NCBI RefSeq assembly: GCF_016545825.1
Contig: NC_052619.1
Location: 30,791,803-30,855,802 of the forward strand
Direction: 5' to 3'
DNA from: Eucalyptus grandis
Taxonomy: Eukaryota; Streptophyta; Magnoliopsida; Myrtales; Myrtaceae
DNA length: 64,000 nucleotides
Under the pieces are notes generated by a model. It had not been told where the DNA came from and ran no database searches. It worked only from the letters and a program-made list of their open reading frames with translations. The translations under genes and the position numbers were made by a program. Positions 32,550 to 43,802 of this stretch are shown piece by piece. Each line of letters opens with the position of its first letter. The first letter of the stretch is position 1.

Positions 32550-34710
32550 AATTGACAAACATAGGCTCACCACCAACCTGAACAAATCCAAGTATCCTCA
32601 CACCACTTCTTGACCCTTGTCTTATATTTCTTAATGATGCTGAGGCAATATCAAATTGAATATTTGTGATGCATGAAGTCATTATGCTTTGTTCATTTCA
32701 ATTGTGAAATTTTGTAGAACTACTGTCAACTGTTCTAAAAACTTAAATCATTAGATGAAAGCATGGTTTAGTATTAATTACACCAACACTCCCCCTCATG
32801 CTGAGGTCTTCTTATCTAGTATTAAGCGTAGATATATTTAATTAGGGAGACAAATGAAGTCTGGAAAGATTTAAAATCATGATTTCCTTCTTTGTTACTA
32901 TGTGAGACTTTGTGTGATTACCGCCAACTATTCTAAAGGTTTAAACTATTAGGTGAATTCGTGATTTAATATTTAATCATGCTAACATCAATTACGCACT
33001 ATTCGTTTCGATTAGCTGGAAAGTATGAATATATTATGTATGATGAGGCTTAACAAATATTCATTACCAATATGGTATAATATCTGTTGCATTAAGCATG
33101 ATGGCATCTTGACGTTTAGCTAAGGAAAGACTAGAAACATTTCCAATCTGTTATCCTTCACTCATTTGAGAAAACAGTAATGAGGACTACTACAATTACT
33201 AAATCCACTTATTGAAATGTTGCCTATGTGATTTTACATTGCCAATGAGTTGTGTGACATATTGATGATTTATATTGAAGTAATAATTTACTCACCCTAA
33301 GTTTTGATTGCACCAATTTAAGAGGTTGAAAGACTTGATCGCATTATCTAAGAGTAAAATACTTGGTTACACTTTTGCCAAAAGACTTAGGTCTTCAAAT
33401 GCACTTCCAAAATTGGAATTAAGAGTTGAGTCTTATAGCTCCACAACGTCAATCCCCCTACTAAAGATTAAAAGGATCTTGAGCGCCCTTTGTATGGAAC
33501 GGGTGCATCAATTCTTGCATTTTTGTTCTTCAATTTATAAGGATGTTATCTTATCTTTTAAGTAAAAGATCTGAGCTATCAACTATCGAGTGGTTGTGGA
33601 TGCTATTATAATAATCAACATCAGGTGTCTTTTGAAAATAGTAAACTTTAGATTATTGATTTACGAATCTAACAGTATTTTTTTTTCGTCTCTTTATTTA
33701 GCTCAAAAATATTTTTGATCGAGTAAAACCGAAGTATTTTGTTCTTCACTTTTATACTCATGTTGCGACCTCCCTTTTTTTTTTGTCGGGAGAAAAGGAA
33801 GAGGTTTAGGTTGCCTCTAAAGAGGTGGGTCAACGGCCTTGGATTAGACATGGGCTCTCCCATGCCCATATTTTATGCAATGTTGGATTTCGTATTTTAG
33901 TTCTTAACAACCTAAATATTTCTAGAAGTTGCCATTAGTTTATTAGAGTTGGTCAGATATCAATCAAGACGCAGGAGTGTTGCCCCCATTCCTACGCAAT
34001 AAGAGATTTCTAGGAACAAAGACTTGTTTATGCCAATATATCTATTAACACCATTATGGTACCACTAACTCAGAAGGCTATTTATCTAAATTGCCACACA
34101 ATCTTAATTATCAATTATACTCCTTGTTAAAGCTAGTGAGTGTCCATGCAAATGTTTTTGTGGGATTGTTTTCCTTAATGTCGAGACTAATCCTAACCAA
34201 ATTTAGGAAAGAAATTTACATTTAAATTATCAAAAAGTGGTGTGGTAAGTAAACATTCATGAAATTGAAATGGCTTGAAAGTATATATGGAAATGGAAGA
34301 CCCAATTCAAGTCGGGCAAATAATATTATATGGCCTTGTTATTATGCCTTGAGACAAGGCCCTCGTGAATGAAATGGGAATTTTAAATATGCATGGACTT
34401 ATTCTAGATGCATGAGACTACTCTTAATCTATGCAAAGTGGATTTTTATAAATAAAAAAAAAGGTTATAAAATACCAAAATAGTATTAAATTAGGACAAT
34501 AAATTTTTACAATTGGGAAGATCTTATAAAGGTTTATGCCCTAATTTGATACTAACATACATACACATATATATATATATATATATAATTTTAGATTTTT
34601 CATTTTTAATATATTTTTTATTTTTTAGAAATAATTCCCTAAACAACCTATGCTTTATTTACACGAACATGAAACAACTCAGATTATGAATATCACGAGA
34701 ATCGAGCTCA
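32550..34710. other. Intergenic region downstream of TNL2
   Basis: The stretch 33030-33250 is colinear with 15960-16190 downstream of TNL1. Around 32700-33000 there are LTR-like words ('ctccccctcatgctgagg') and near-repeats 'tgattaccgccaactattctaaa' and 'gaactactgtcaactgttctaaa', a probable retroelement scrap. At 33761 a TGTTGCGACCTCCC word, read on to a conserved-looking block up to about 33900, may be the start of a truncated gypsy LTR. A (TA)n run lies at 34567-34587. No genes are seen. Confidence 0.4.
34567..34587. repeat. (TA)n microsatellite
   Basis: About ten uninterrupted TA units sit in AT-rich intergenic sequence. Confidence 0.9.
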
Positions 34711-34715
34711 AATCG

Positions 34716-37700
34716 CGTGACATCCTGAAATTCGATCTAGTTTCGATAAAGTGAAATGTGCATATCGTTGGCGCGCTTATGGTCCTTTTTCTCTGAGCTA
34801 ATCACTCACGAGTTAGCTAACCTATTGGGTGAAGCCGTTAAGGGATATAACCTCGGTAAAATCCCTAAAAGCTACCTAATTGGTTAGATTGGACTAAAAT
34901 TGCATCTGGTCGATTTTAATCATGAAATTTAATTCGATTTTTGGAATCGAATATTCGGGCATGTCACAATTCATTTTTAGGACTGTCTCATCGTCTGTTA
35001 ATTTATTGGTGAGTTCGAAATTTCAAGAAAGAAATTATCGGAGGAAAAATTAAAGACTAAAAGAAAATAGAAAAGGAAAGAGAAAGAGAAAAGAAAGAAA
35101 AAAAATAAGACTATGGTATTATTTTAGTTTAATTCTTTTCTCTCCCTCTCTTTCCTTATCTCTCTTTTCTCTCTTTTCTCTCTCCTTCCCCCTCCCCCTT
35201 CGTGCGGATAGCCCTCCACCGCCTGCCCTCTCTCTCTCTCTTTCTTTTTCCCTCTTTGACTAGTCAACCCTTATCTCTCTCTTATCTCTTCTCCCTCACC
35301 CCTCATGACCGAACCCCCCTCTTTCTTCTTCTCCTTCTTTCTTCTTCGTGGAAACGGCGAACCAGAAGCTGAAGAAGCCGAGACAGCAGCAGCCACACCG
35401 AATCGTCGTCGCTGCCCGTGCTCCGCCGCCGTCTCGCCCGCCTTCGCCTCTCCTTAGCCCTCCTCAGCCACCGTTGACGCCCCTCTCTCTCTCGGTACTC
35501 TCTCTCTCCTCTGGTTCGAACAAACCAGCAAGACAGAAGAAGCAGCTCGTCGTCGTTGCTGCTCGCCGCCGTCCCGCGGCCCGCGCCCGCTCGTCTGCTG
35601 CTCGCCATGCGCTCCGCCAGCCCTCGTTTCCTCGCGCCCAAGCCTCCCCCGTGCGTCTCTCACCCTTATTCCGCCTCGTCCAGCCACCGTGAGTGGCCGA
35701 GCAAGCTGCCGAAGTCACCGTGTAGCCTTGCCGGACCGCCGCCTACCTTCCCGACCCTTCTCTGATCCTAACCATCTCTATTTTCCCCTATTTCGTAGCC
35801 AAACCAGCAAACCCGCGAGTGGGTTTCCAACCGGTTCATGGGCCGTTTTGGGCCGTTTCTAGGCCCTGAACCCAAGCCGTGCTTTGGGAAGAATCGTCCC
35901 TCGTGTCGTTCTCGTCGGATTGATACGTTTTGCACGTGATTCCGGTGAGTAATCTCACTAATCCTCGCTAGACTAATGATGTTTAAAGGTTGATTAGTTT
36001 TAATTAATTAGGTTTAGGTGGTTAGATTAGTATGAATTAGTGTTTATTAGTCAATTGTGATATGAATTAGACAAATTGATTATGCAATTAGCAAGTAGAC
36101 ATGGTCTACTATTTATTAGAAGTGTCTCGGAATTTTTTCCGACCCTTATTGGGCTTCAATTTGACAATTCGGGCCTAAGTGGAGTTTTTGGTATTTAAAT
36201 ATTATTTTTCGGAATTAATTTAATTAATTAATTATTTTTGAAAATTCAACAGGGATGGCCAATGACCGGAATATTATGCTGATGACTGTGGCGAAATCCG
36301 TTTATTTAATCGGGCTTTATTTTGAGCTAAATTGAATTTTTAATATTTAATAATTAATTTTCGAAATTAATTAATTAATTAATTAATTTTTGGAAATTAA
36401 GAATTTGATGGCCGACAACCGAAATTTCGTGTTGATCGTCGTGGCATAGTCCGTTTATTTAATTGAGCTTTATTTTGTGCTAAAATGAATTAATTGTGAT
36501 TATAAGATTATTTTCCTGGATTAATTAATTTGGAAAATTAATTGGAAAGTAATCGGGTGTCAGTTGATAGCACCGAAAGTGTTTTGGTGGACGCAAATAA
36601 TGGTGGGATTTGTAGAATCGAAGTCATTATATTTTGGCTAAGGACAATCGTGTACCACGCACAATATTTTATCAATGATGATAAAAGATGAGAAGAAATT
36701 ATGTGTGATGTGGCTCGGTGATTATTACATCGCTTTGGCATGTAGGATGCCTTAGAGAAGGCACATAAATTGTTGAGTATTGATCATACCGTGTGGCGAT
36801 GATTGATCATGCCCGTGTGACGATGATTGATCATGCTCGTGTGACGATAATTGATCAAGCCTGTGTGGCGATGATTGATCATGCCCTTGTGACGATAAGT
36901 GATCATGCCTGTGTGGTGATAATTGATCATGTATGTGTGGTGTAGATCGTACCTGTGTGGTTGTAATTCTGTGTGTCGAGTATCATGCCCGTGTGGTTGA
37001 AAGTAATTAGAATGCCTAAGAGTATGCACATAAAGTGTTTATTGTACATCACCTTGGCGAATAGACGCCCGAGAGCATTATTGTAGCTCGGTGACTGAGT
37101 GTACCATTGGAGATTATATGGTGTGGAGTGAGATGACCTAGAAATGGTCCAACTGACATGTAATCGACTAGATCGATTGATCATTGCTTTGATCTGATGT
37201 TGTGATATGATTGATTGAATGGAATTGATCGTGAGTGGTTTTGTTGGCGTGTGATTGAGTGGATCGATTGATTGAGATGTTGATATGTGATGTGATTGTT
37301 TTGGTGCCTATTGAATTATATTAATATGCAGGTGGAATCTGAGGCTAAGGTAAGTCTTCTGCCCTGTGTGTGTATAGGCAGCCCGGTTAGCGTATTGGTT
37401 TCCTAATTGAGTCTTAGTGAGGTAGAACTCGCTGAGACGTAGTCTCATCCCGGTTTGGGAAAAACATTTCAGGACCCCGATGAGGAGTTGAGGAGGAGGA
37501 ATCTGAGAAGGAGAACTCTTAAGGCGAAACTGAGGAAGAGAATGATCTGAGTGAAGAGGAGTCAGAGGAGGATCGGGATGATCCTGAGTATGACCAAGAT
37601 GAGGATTGAAATCCCATCTCTTTGTGAACCCTTTGTATATGTGTAGACAGAGTGTGACTTTGAAACTGTGAATAGTTTGTGAAGTGCTCTGTCTAATGCC

Positions 37701-37904
37701 ATGTATAAATGTTTGGTTGTAGATTTCAATATGAAAGATATAGCCTGCTTTTCTATTCCATTATTTTATTGTCTGGGGATTTATAATTGTTTCCGCATGT
37801 ACTTAATAATTGAAAGGATCGGCGATACATAGTTCTGGGATATCGCATTATAAAATCGACCGAGTTAGAAGGATGTGTGCGTGCCCGAGGATTGGGGCGT
37901 GACA
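34716..37904 (+). mobile_element. Solo LTR, Ty3/gypsy chromovirus-like, 3.2 kb
   Basis: It starts CGTGACATCCTGAAATTCG (first base probably a T to C change from TG) and ends GGGGCGTGACA, flanked by perfect 5-bp direct repeats AATCG (34711-34715 and 37905-37909). Inside are a CT-rich then GC-rich block (35130-35770), an acidic-coding-looking purine block (about 37470-37610) and a 24-bp tandem repeat array (36781-36945). Long LTRs of this kind and the CGTGACA end occur in del/Tekay-type gypsy elements; that comparison is from memory. No internal domains are present, so it is a solo LTR. Frames at 35303-35765 are not genes. Confidence 0.7.
36781..36945. repeat. 24-bp tandem repeat array inside the solo LTR
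   Basis: There are about six and a half units of TGATCATGCCCGTGTGACGA plus GATAAT-like ends, each 23-24 bp, with scattered substitutions. Further weak copies follow to about 37000. Open frames on the minus strand with repeated TGMINHRH are shadows of this array. Confidence 0.85.
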
Positions 37905-37909
37905 AATCG

Positions 37910-38222
37910 ACTATTTGGAGATTGAAATTTCGTTTGAACATTTCATCAAACACTTGGTACTCGTTAAACCACCCCAACCATTTCCATATTTGTGGTCTTC
38001 AATCTTAACTAATAAGCAAATCTTGCTTCCTAGTTCCTTTTGCAAGGAGACCAAGAAATTATCCTTTGGAAATGTATGGAAGTTCGCTCCTTCGAACTGG
38101 AAAATGAGATTTGTAAAGAAAAAACAGACAATGAAGGTTTTTGTTGGTCTCCAAAATTAGACTCTAGGACCTCTTTTGTCAACCAATTTAAGACCAAACC
38201 CAACCATATGTATTCTAGTTTA
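37910..38222. other. Intergenic, nothing recognised
   Basis: Sequence between the solo LTR and the SINE. No gene or known repeat is recognised. Two short open frames (37915-38160, 38040-38531) have no features of real proteins. Confidence 0.35.
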
Positions 38223-38237
38223 GGGTACAGATTATTT

Positions 38238-38451
38238 TATTTTATTTTTGTTGGTGACCCAGGGAACCCCCGCACGGCCGGCAGCCGGAGAGTAAACCCT
38301 GGGGGCAGCACAGGTGAAACCACCACCCCATGCCACCAGGCAAATCACCACACAGCGCTTCAGCCTCCCTACTTCGTAGGGGCTTCGAACCTTGGCCTCC
38401 ACCGGGGAGAGCAAAGGATCTACCCTCTACGCTGCAACGGTCGGTGGTTAG
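38238..38451 (-). mobile_element. tRNA-derived SINE, minus strand
   Basis: Read on the minus strand, the element begins near 38451 and has a box-A-like GCAGCGTAGAGGG and a box B GGTTCGAAGCCCC, the two parts of an RNA polymerase III tRNA promoter. A GC-rich body follows, ending in a tail rich in A (plus strand 'ttattttatttttg' at about 38233-38250). Direct repeats flank it: GGGTACAGATTATTT (38223-38237) and GGGTACATATTATTT (38452-38466), 14 of 15 identical. Size, polarity and flanks fit a plant SINE. Family name is unknown to me. Confidence 0.75.
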
Positions 38452-38466
38452 GGGTACATATTATTT

Positions 38467-39784
38467 GTTTCCTCAATTGTCTCTTATTTTTACTCAAAAA
38501 TGCTCAAGTTCTCTCATTCGTGACCAACTAAGCTCAACACTTACAAAATTTTTAGACTTCTTCCATTGATCACCAAGAAGGCATTTTTCGGGGAGCTTTA
38601 GGAGGCTTTCCCAATTTCCATTTGGGATGTGTGACCTATGGTTGGAAAGATCTTTTCAAGTTTCACTCTCTAGTTGAAGATTTTGTCTATTTTTGGCTGT
38701 AAATTTGTAAAAACTTCACTTTTCTCTCAAGGGCCGGTTTGAAGTTTCTGTGTTAAGTGTTTTGAGTTGCTTGTGGGGGTGTGTTTTTAGAATGATCGTG
38801 AACTCCCCGTAGTGCTTCTTGTCTCCTACCTTTTACGACCAAAAAGAGGCCACTTCAAAGATCTTATTTATTAAATTAAGCAATTTTTTGGTCGGTCTTT
38901 GTCTACCAAGCCTACGACCGAGCTACTTCAACAACTTGGCCAAATTTTCAACTTTTGCAACTATTGAGTGTGTGGAATTTGCTGCGATTTTCATGTGCCT
39001 CATGAACTTATCCCTAGCCAATTTTTGTCTACTTGCGCTCTTGATTATGATCTTCCATTAGGGGCAGAGATCAAGCTGATTGGTAGCTGAGTAAGATATG
39101 GTAGGACCACAAAGTTGCCTACTCAATAGCTTCGAATTGAGACTAAATCGTGGATTGGGTTTTGACAGCTGGTTTAAGTGTTTTAATCCATCAATTTGGT
39201 CGTAATTTCTTGTTAATTAGCAAGCTTGCGTGTAGTTCTTTAAGCCATTTGACCATACTTTATCATTCTCTTTTCCCAACTTTGCGAAAACATCCCTCAA
39301 AGTTAGGTATTGTCTTGCTCGAGAATGTCCAATTCAATGTAATTTGGTCCTTTCAGCTTGATTTGATAAATTTGACCTAGCCCAAGTTTAATTTCAACTT
39401 TATTGGGGGCCAATATGATGATTTAAGGGCTTGGGCGAAATTTTGTAAACTTTGCGAATTGGTCCCTCAACTTTTGGAAATTGCATTTTAGCTCCAACTT
39501 GCTGTTTTAATTCCAATTTGACCCTGGGGCTTTGGTATTCACATTCAAATCCTCAGCTCTAACACTTTTTTTTTTTTAATTTCAAGAAAAGGAAAAATAA
39601 ATGCATTTAAAAACTATATTAAATGCTTAGGTAATCTATACGTAAAAATTTCAAGAAAATTTTTTGTGAAAGAACAAGTTCTCACTTTTTCGGAAATGAT
39701 CTTTAGGCAAAAGTTTAGTTGTCAATAACCACTAATTGTTCAACAACTATCAATAAATTAAACGTTTACTTATGTTTCCTAGAC
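38467..39784. other. Intergenic, nothing recognised
   Basis: AT-rich sequence without a convincing gene. The open frames 38819-39061 and 39150-39380 do not resemble any family I know. At about 39785 the MDH intron begins ('agacacatgactgcatgcttaa'). Confidence 0.4.
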
Positions 39785-41510
39785 ACATGACTGCATGCTT
39801 AAGCATGTTACTGTCCGTAGATTCTTTGAATTCACAAGCCATTTCGAAGATGTACTCTACTGAAAGTCCTTTATGAGAAGGATGAGAGTGATTCTTATGT
39901 CCATGTGGGCATATATCCCGTAACGAACATTAGAGAGCTTGTTATCATATCTACCCGTAGAGGTCAAGGAATCCGATTTACCAATGCCACCTCGGCATTA
40001 ATAAAGATCTGCTGGATTTAATGGGATAACTCACGTGTGAAAGTATGTAGAAGGTGATTACTTTCTCTTTGGCTATAGGCAGAAGCAAGGAGTTGGGGAG
40101 AATATCTTAATTTCTGATTATTTTGTCTAGTCCTTATTAAGGAAAACAAACGAAGGTAACGAGAAAGAATGCAGAGACAGAGCACCGTACAGCTTTTTGT
40201 TGTTACCACCAAGAGAATGACTTGCATTTTACTAGGAAGTGGAGAAGTCCATCTTGAAGTGTTGTTGCTGTCGACCCAAAACTGGATTTTTCTGCATCTA
40301 TTTCTGCGGTGAAATTATGACATGATGTCTTAGTCTTCACTTCTCTGCTTCCCCACATTATGTCTTGAAGCAAACTGAATTGGGTATGTTTGTGCTTTGA
40401 CAATATTCAGGCTAAAGCTGGAGCTGGCTTGGACTGTCAATGGTGAGTACTTTTCTCACCCTTGAGATGTAGTCTGATCTCTTTACTGAATGGGAAATTT
40501 GATGGCTCTTTGATCTGTTGACTCTTTTCACTTGCTCAAAAATGCAAACAATGAAATATGGAGGCATATGCTGCCGTCAAGTTTGCTGATGCATGCCTGC
40601 ATGGGTCGAGGGGCGATGCTGGCATTGCCGAGTGTGCGTTTGTTGCTTCTCAGGTTTGGTGCTTTTAAAGAACTCATCCAGATCCAATACTTTTACTTCT
40701 CTCAAATTCAAACCGAACTAACCAATGAGTTTCTTTATTGTTGTCCCCAGTTTCAGGTGAATGACCTTCCGTTCTTTGCATACACAGTGCATCTTGGTCA
40801 TGCTGGCGCAGAGGAGGTTCTTCCCCTTGACCCACTGAATGCGTACGAAAGGTCTGGAGTTTTATCTCGAAATTTTTACGTCTGCTTTGATTACACCAAA
40901 GGAAAATGAAGTTTCTTAATTTCTGCTTTTGTTTGTTATCCTGTAGAGCTGGCTAGAAAAAGGCAAAGAAAGAGTTGGAGTTGGTTGAGAGTATTCAGTA
41001 GCGCATTTCAAATATCAAGAAGTGACCGATTTAAAGACGTGGCTTTTTGCAACAAAAAAAGATGTCCTCTTCATTGTTTCCGGTTATTTTCTACACAAAA
41101 TTGGTTCCCGGGAATAAATTGTTCAGATCTAGAAGGATATCGAAATTTATTTGGCATAGCTGACGTAGAAAAATCACCGGTTTTATTTATCTAGATGTAT
41201 CGTACTTAATTTGTTATTTGTGTAATAGCAAGGTGGACGGCTGTTTGTATATCATTGTTCTATGTCCATCTTTCTTGTGTTCGCTTTCTCCCGACTTTCT
41301 TATGCACCTGCAAGGTCACCTCCTAGTGGCACTCTCGGTTGTGCAGCGTCCAATATATGCAAATTGAGAAACAGAGGTTGCTGAATAAGCTGAAGCTCGT
41401 CTTTGGCACTGGGCTTGCCTCTGGAGATTCGCCCTAATAACCGGCGGCAATGTCTCACATCAAGTTCTCTTTACACGGAGTACTCAGATTAAAAGATTAC
41501 CTACTGAGTT
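39785..41510 (+). pseudogene. Malate dehydrogenase P3: degraded 3' half
   Basis: The end of intron 6 (39785-40410) is followed by exon 7 40411-40442 (four bases short, frame lost), exon 8 40564-40653 ([18 protein letters not shown]), exon 9 40757-40851 ([20 protein letters not shown]) and exon 10 40947-41025, which contains TAG stops (AG-stop-KKAKKELELVESIQ-stop). The 3' flank to about 41510 matches those of P2 and P4b. It is decayed relative to P2, and the N-terminal half is absent. Confidence 0.8.
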
Positions 41511-41689
41511 CATTTATTTTTGCATGAAAAAGCAATTGATTTGCATAAAAGACCAAAAAAAAAAAAAAAGAGACAAAAAGCCTTAGAACATTATCTTGAA
41601 GTTGGACTGGCATCATGGAATTTGCTGCGGTACATGTCTAGTGGCTACTTGCTAATCACCGACTGATGACGAATGAGTCTTGCTTCAAG

Positions 41690-42660
41690 TGGTAAAAATA
41701 ATTTGAAATGTGTTTTGCAAGTCTTGCTCTATTAGTCCTGAAATTATCTTACATTGCAATGACAATTTGGAAGATATTGACAGAAGTGACAGAGCATTTG
41801 GATCTAGATTAAGAGCCTTGTGCACTACGAGAGAAGTTGGACTGCGGCATAGCAAGAGCAGCGTCACTCCTGGCTTTTGGAACCCTTAATGTGTTTTTTA
41901 GAGAGATGAGCTCTGCTACACCACTTTCCAGTGTTGTGGGTAGAGGAGTGGGATGGAGTAATGATGCCAGAATTGGCTTGGAGTCGTCAGCCAACACCAT
42001 CAAAAATTGAATGGAGCACATGCGATCTCGATAACTAGCGTATGGATTCGCATTAACCTTACACTCTCATGTAGGCTCGGAGAGTGCAAACTGATCCCAA
42101 GTCGACTAGATCCAACCGGAAAAACTGGAGATAGACTGCCTCTGTTCCTATGTCATGGTGAGCCAAAACACTATTGGCAGTTTAGCATAATGATAACTGT
42201 AGATTAATAGATGGTGTTGTGGATCCACGTTGATGATTTGGTGGTTTTGGCTGCCCCTAATTTTCGAGCCTTTCAACACATATTTTGTACAGTTTCATCA
42301 GATCTCGCGTAGGTTTTATGGATGTCTTCCTGTCACGTGTAACCATCATTTTCTCCTCTTCAAAAACTTAGGCATGGCTTAGCTCTCAAATAATAATTTG
42401 AACCATCTTCGCATGGTTTGATCAGGTTGTGAGACTTCTGACTCATCTTTGAAGCGTAACAAGAGGTCTAAAGAAAAGAAGATTCTCAAAACTAAATATT
42501 GGACAATGAATCAGTTAAACTGACCTAAAATTTGAATAGGACACGTTGAAAAAACCTTGGGGGCTAGTTTTAATCGGGCTAGTTTTAATCAGTAATGAAT
42601 CAGTCTAGAAGACCTCGAATCAATCAGTCACAGCATTGAGCTAGTTCCATTTATAGTGGT
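41690..42660. other. Conserved segment of unknown origin, copy A
   Basis: This stretch is colinear with 59490-60360: 'agtcctgaaattatcttacattgcaatgac' type words, 'gcatagcaagagcagcgtcact', 'aatgatgccagaattgg', 'caaaaattgaat' and 'gatctcgataactag'. On the plus strand both copies end a frame with NDARIG-(x)-(x)-S-(x)-N-(x)-IKN and stop. On the minus strand both have a frame starting near the same ATG (41809-42021: MVLADDSKPILASLLH-type, against 59143-59736). Which strand, if either, was coding is not decided. In copy B it directly follows MDH exon 1, so it may be MDH intron sequence or an insertion within it. Confidence 0.4.
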
Positions 42661-42864
42661 ATTGAACTGCTCCCACTAACGAGGTATTATGAATTCCAGG
42701 ATGATTTTATTAGCTCAAAGGAAAATTAATCTGATTCTAGTATGTTCTTTGCTTGTCACTCTTTTTCGAGACAATGCCATGAAAGCCAAAAAGTGTTTTC
42801 CTTTCCTTAGGATAGCACGGATGTTTGCTAAAATTTCTCATCAGAATTCTGATCTATTATATTC

Positions 42865-43800
42865 TTTGTAGGCAGTCAATGTTCCAGTTACTGGGGGACA
42901 TGTAGGAGCAACAACTTTACCTCTTTTGTCTCAGGTTTGTGATGTGTTCTTCCAAATAAGTTCTTACATGGTTGACATGGATTTTGTTGGACATTGCAGT
43001 GTTCTCTAGAATGCTAAATGTCAATTGGCATTTTCACAATCTGTAGGCTAAACCACCTTATTCTTTCACTCCTAAAGAAATTGATTTACCTGACGTCATG
43101 AATCCAGAATGGAGGAGCAGAAGTTGTTGAAATGAATAAATTTTATTTGTTATGGATTTAGCCGTTATATCACATTCCTTTAGCTTCTTCAATTATGGGT
43201 TTTCGGGTCATAAATAGTGCTTTAGCTGTTCTAGTGATGTTAATTTTGTGAACGGGATTTGACAAGCTTCAGAGTACTGAGGCCACCCAAGGGCGTACAT
43301 TGTTACAAGCAAGCTCCTTTCTCACGCATGAGTGCATGCTTAATCATGTTAGAGTCTCTGAGTTCTTCAGATTTACAAGCCAATTTGAAGATGCACTCTC
43401 TTGAGAACTTTCTTTATGGGGAGGATGAGATTTTCACAAGAATCGCATCTTTGGTCCATTTGGGCATATATCTTTTGCCAGTCAACTTTATGGCATTGTC
43501 TATACACTGTAATAATAGAGCTTGTTATTATCTCTACTTGTAGAGATGAAGGAATTTAATTTATCAATGCCAGCTTAGAAAGCCTTTGCACTACCACTAC
43601 CCAAGATAAAGTCTATCTTCGTAGGAATTAACGGGACACCTCGCATGTGAAAGAAGGTAGAAGGTGATTACTTCGTCTTGGGCTATAGGCAGAAGCAAGC
43701 TCTGTGGAGAATATACTACTTTCTGATTATCTTCTGTGGACTTCCTTAAGGAAAACAAAGCAAGGTAACAGAAAGAATGTGGAAACAGAGCACCATACAA
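42865..43800 (+). pseudogene. Malate dehydrogenase P4a: exons 5-6 and intron 6
   Basis: Exon 5 (about 42873-42935) has lost its first part and reads VPVTGGHVGATTLPLLSQ. Exon 6 (about 43048-43130) reads AKPPYSFTPKEIDLPDVMNP and shifts frame. Intron 6 then runs from about 43131 to 43800, where it breaks off in 'catacaacttttgtt' and joins exon 2 of the next copy, an abnormal exon order showing a rearrangement. Confidence 0.75.
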
Positions 43801-43802
43801 CT

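Noticed and set aside
35303..35765. Arg/Ser-rich frames on both strands
   Set aside because: GC-rich and CT-rich part of the 3.2-kb solo LTR; composition explains the open frames.
36781..36945. CRISPR-like array of short repeats
   Set aside because: The units are directly adjacent 24-mers without unique spacers, in a plant LTR; it is a simple tandem repeat.
36784..37029. His/Thr-rich repeat peptide on the minus strand
   Set aside because: It is a translation of the 24-bp tandem DNA repeat inside the LTR, not a gene.
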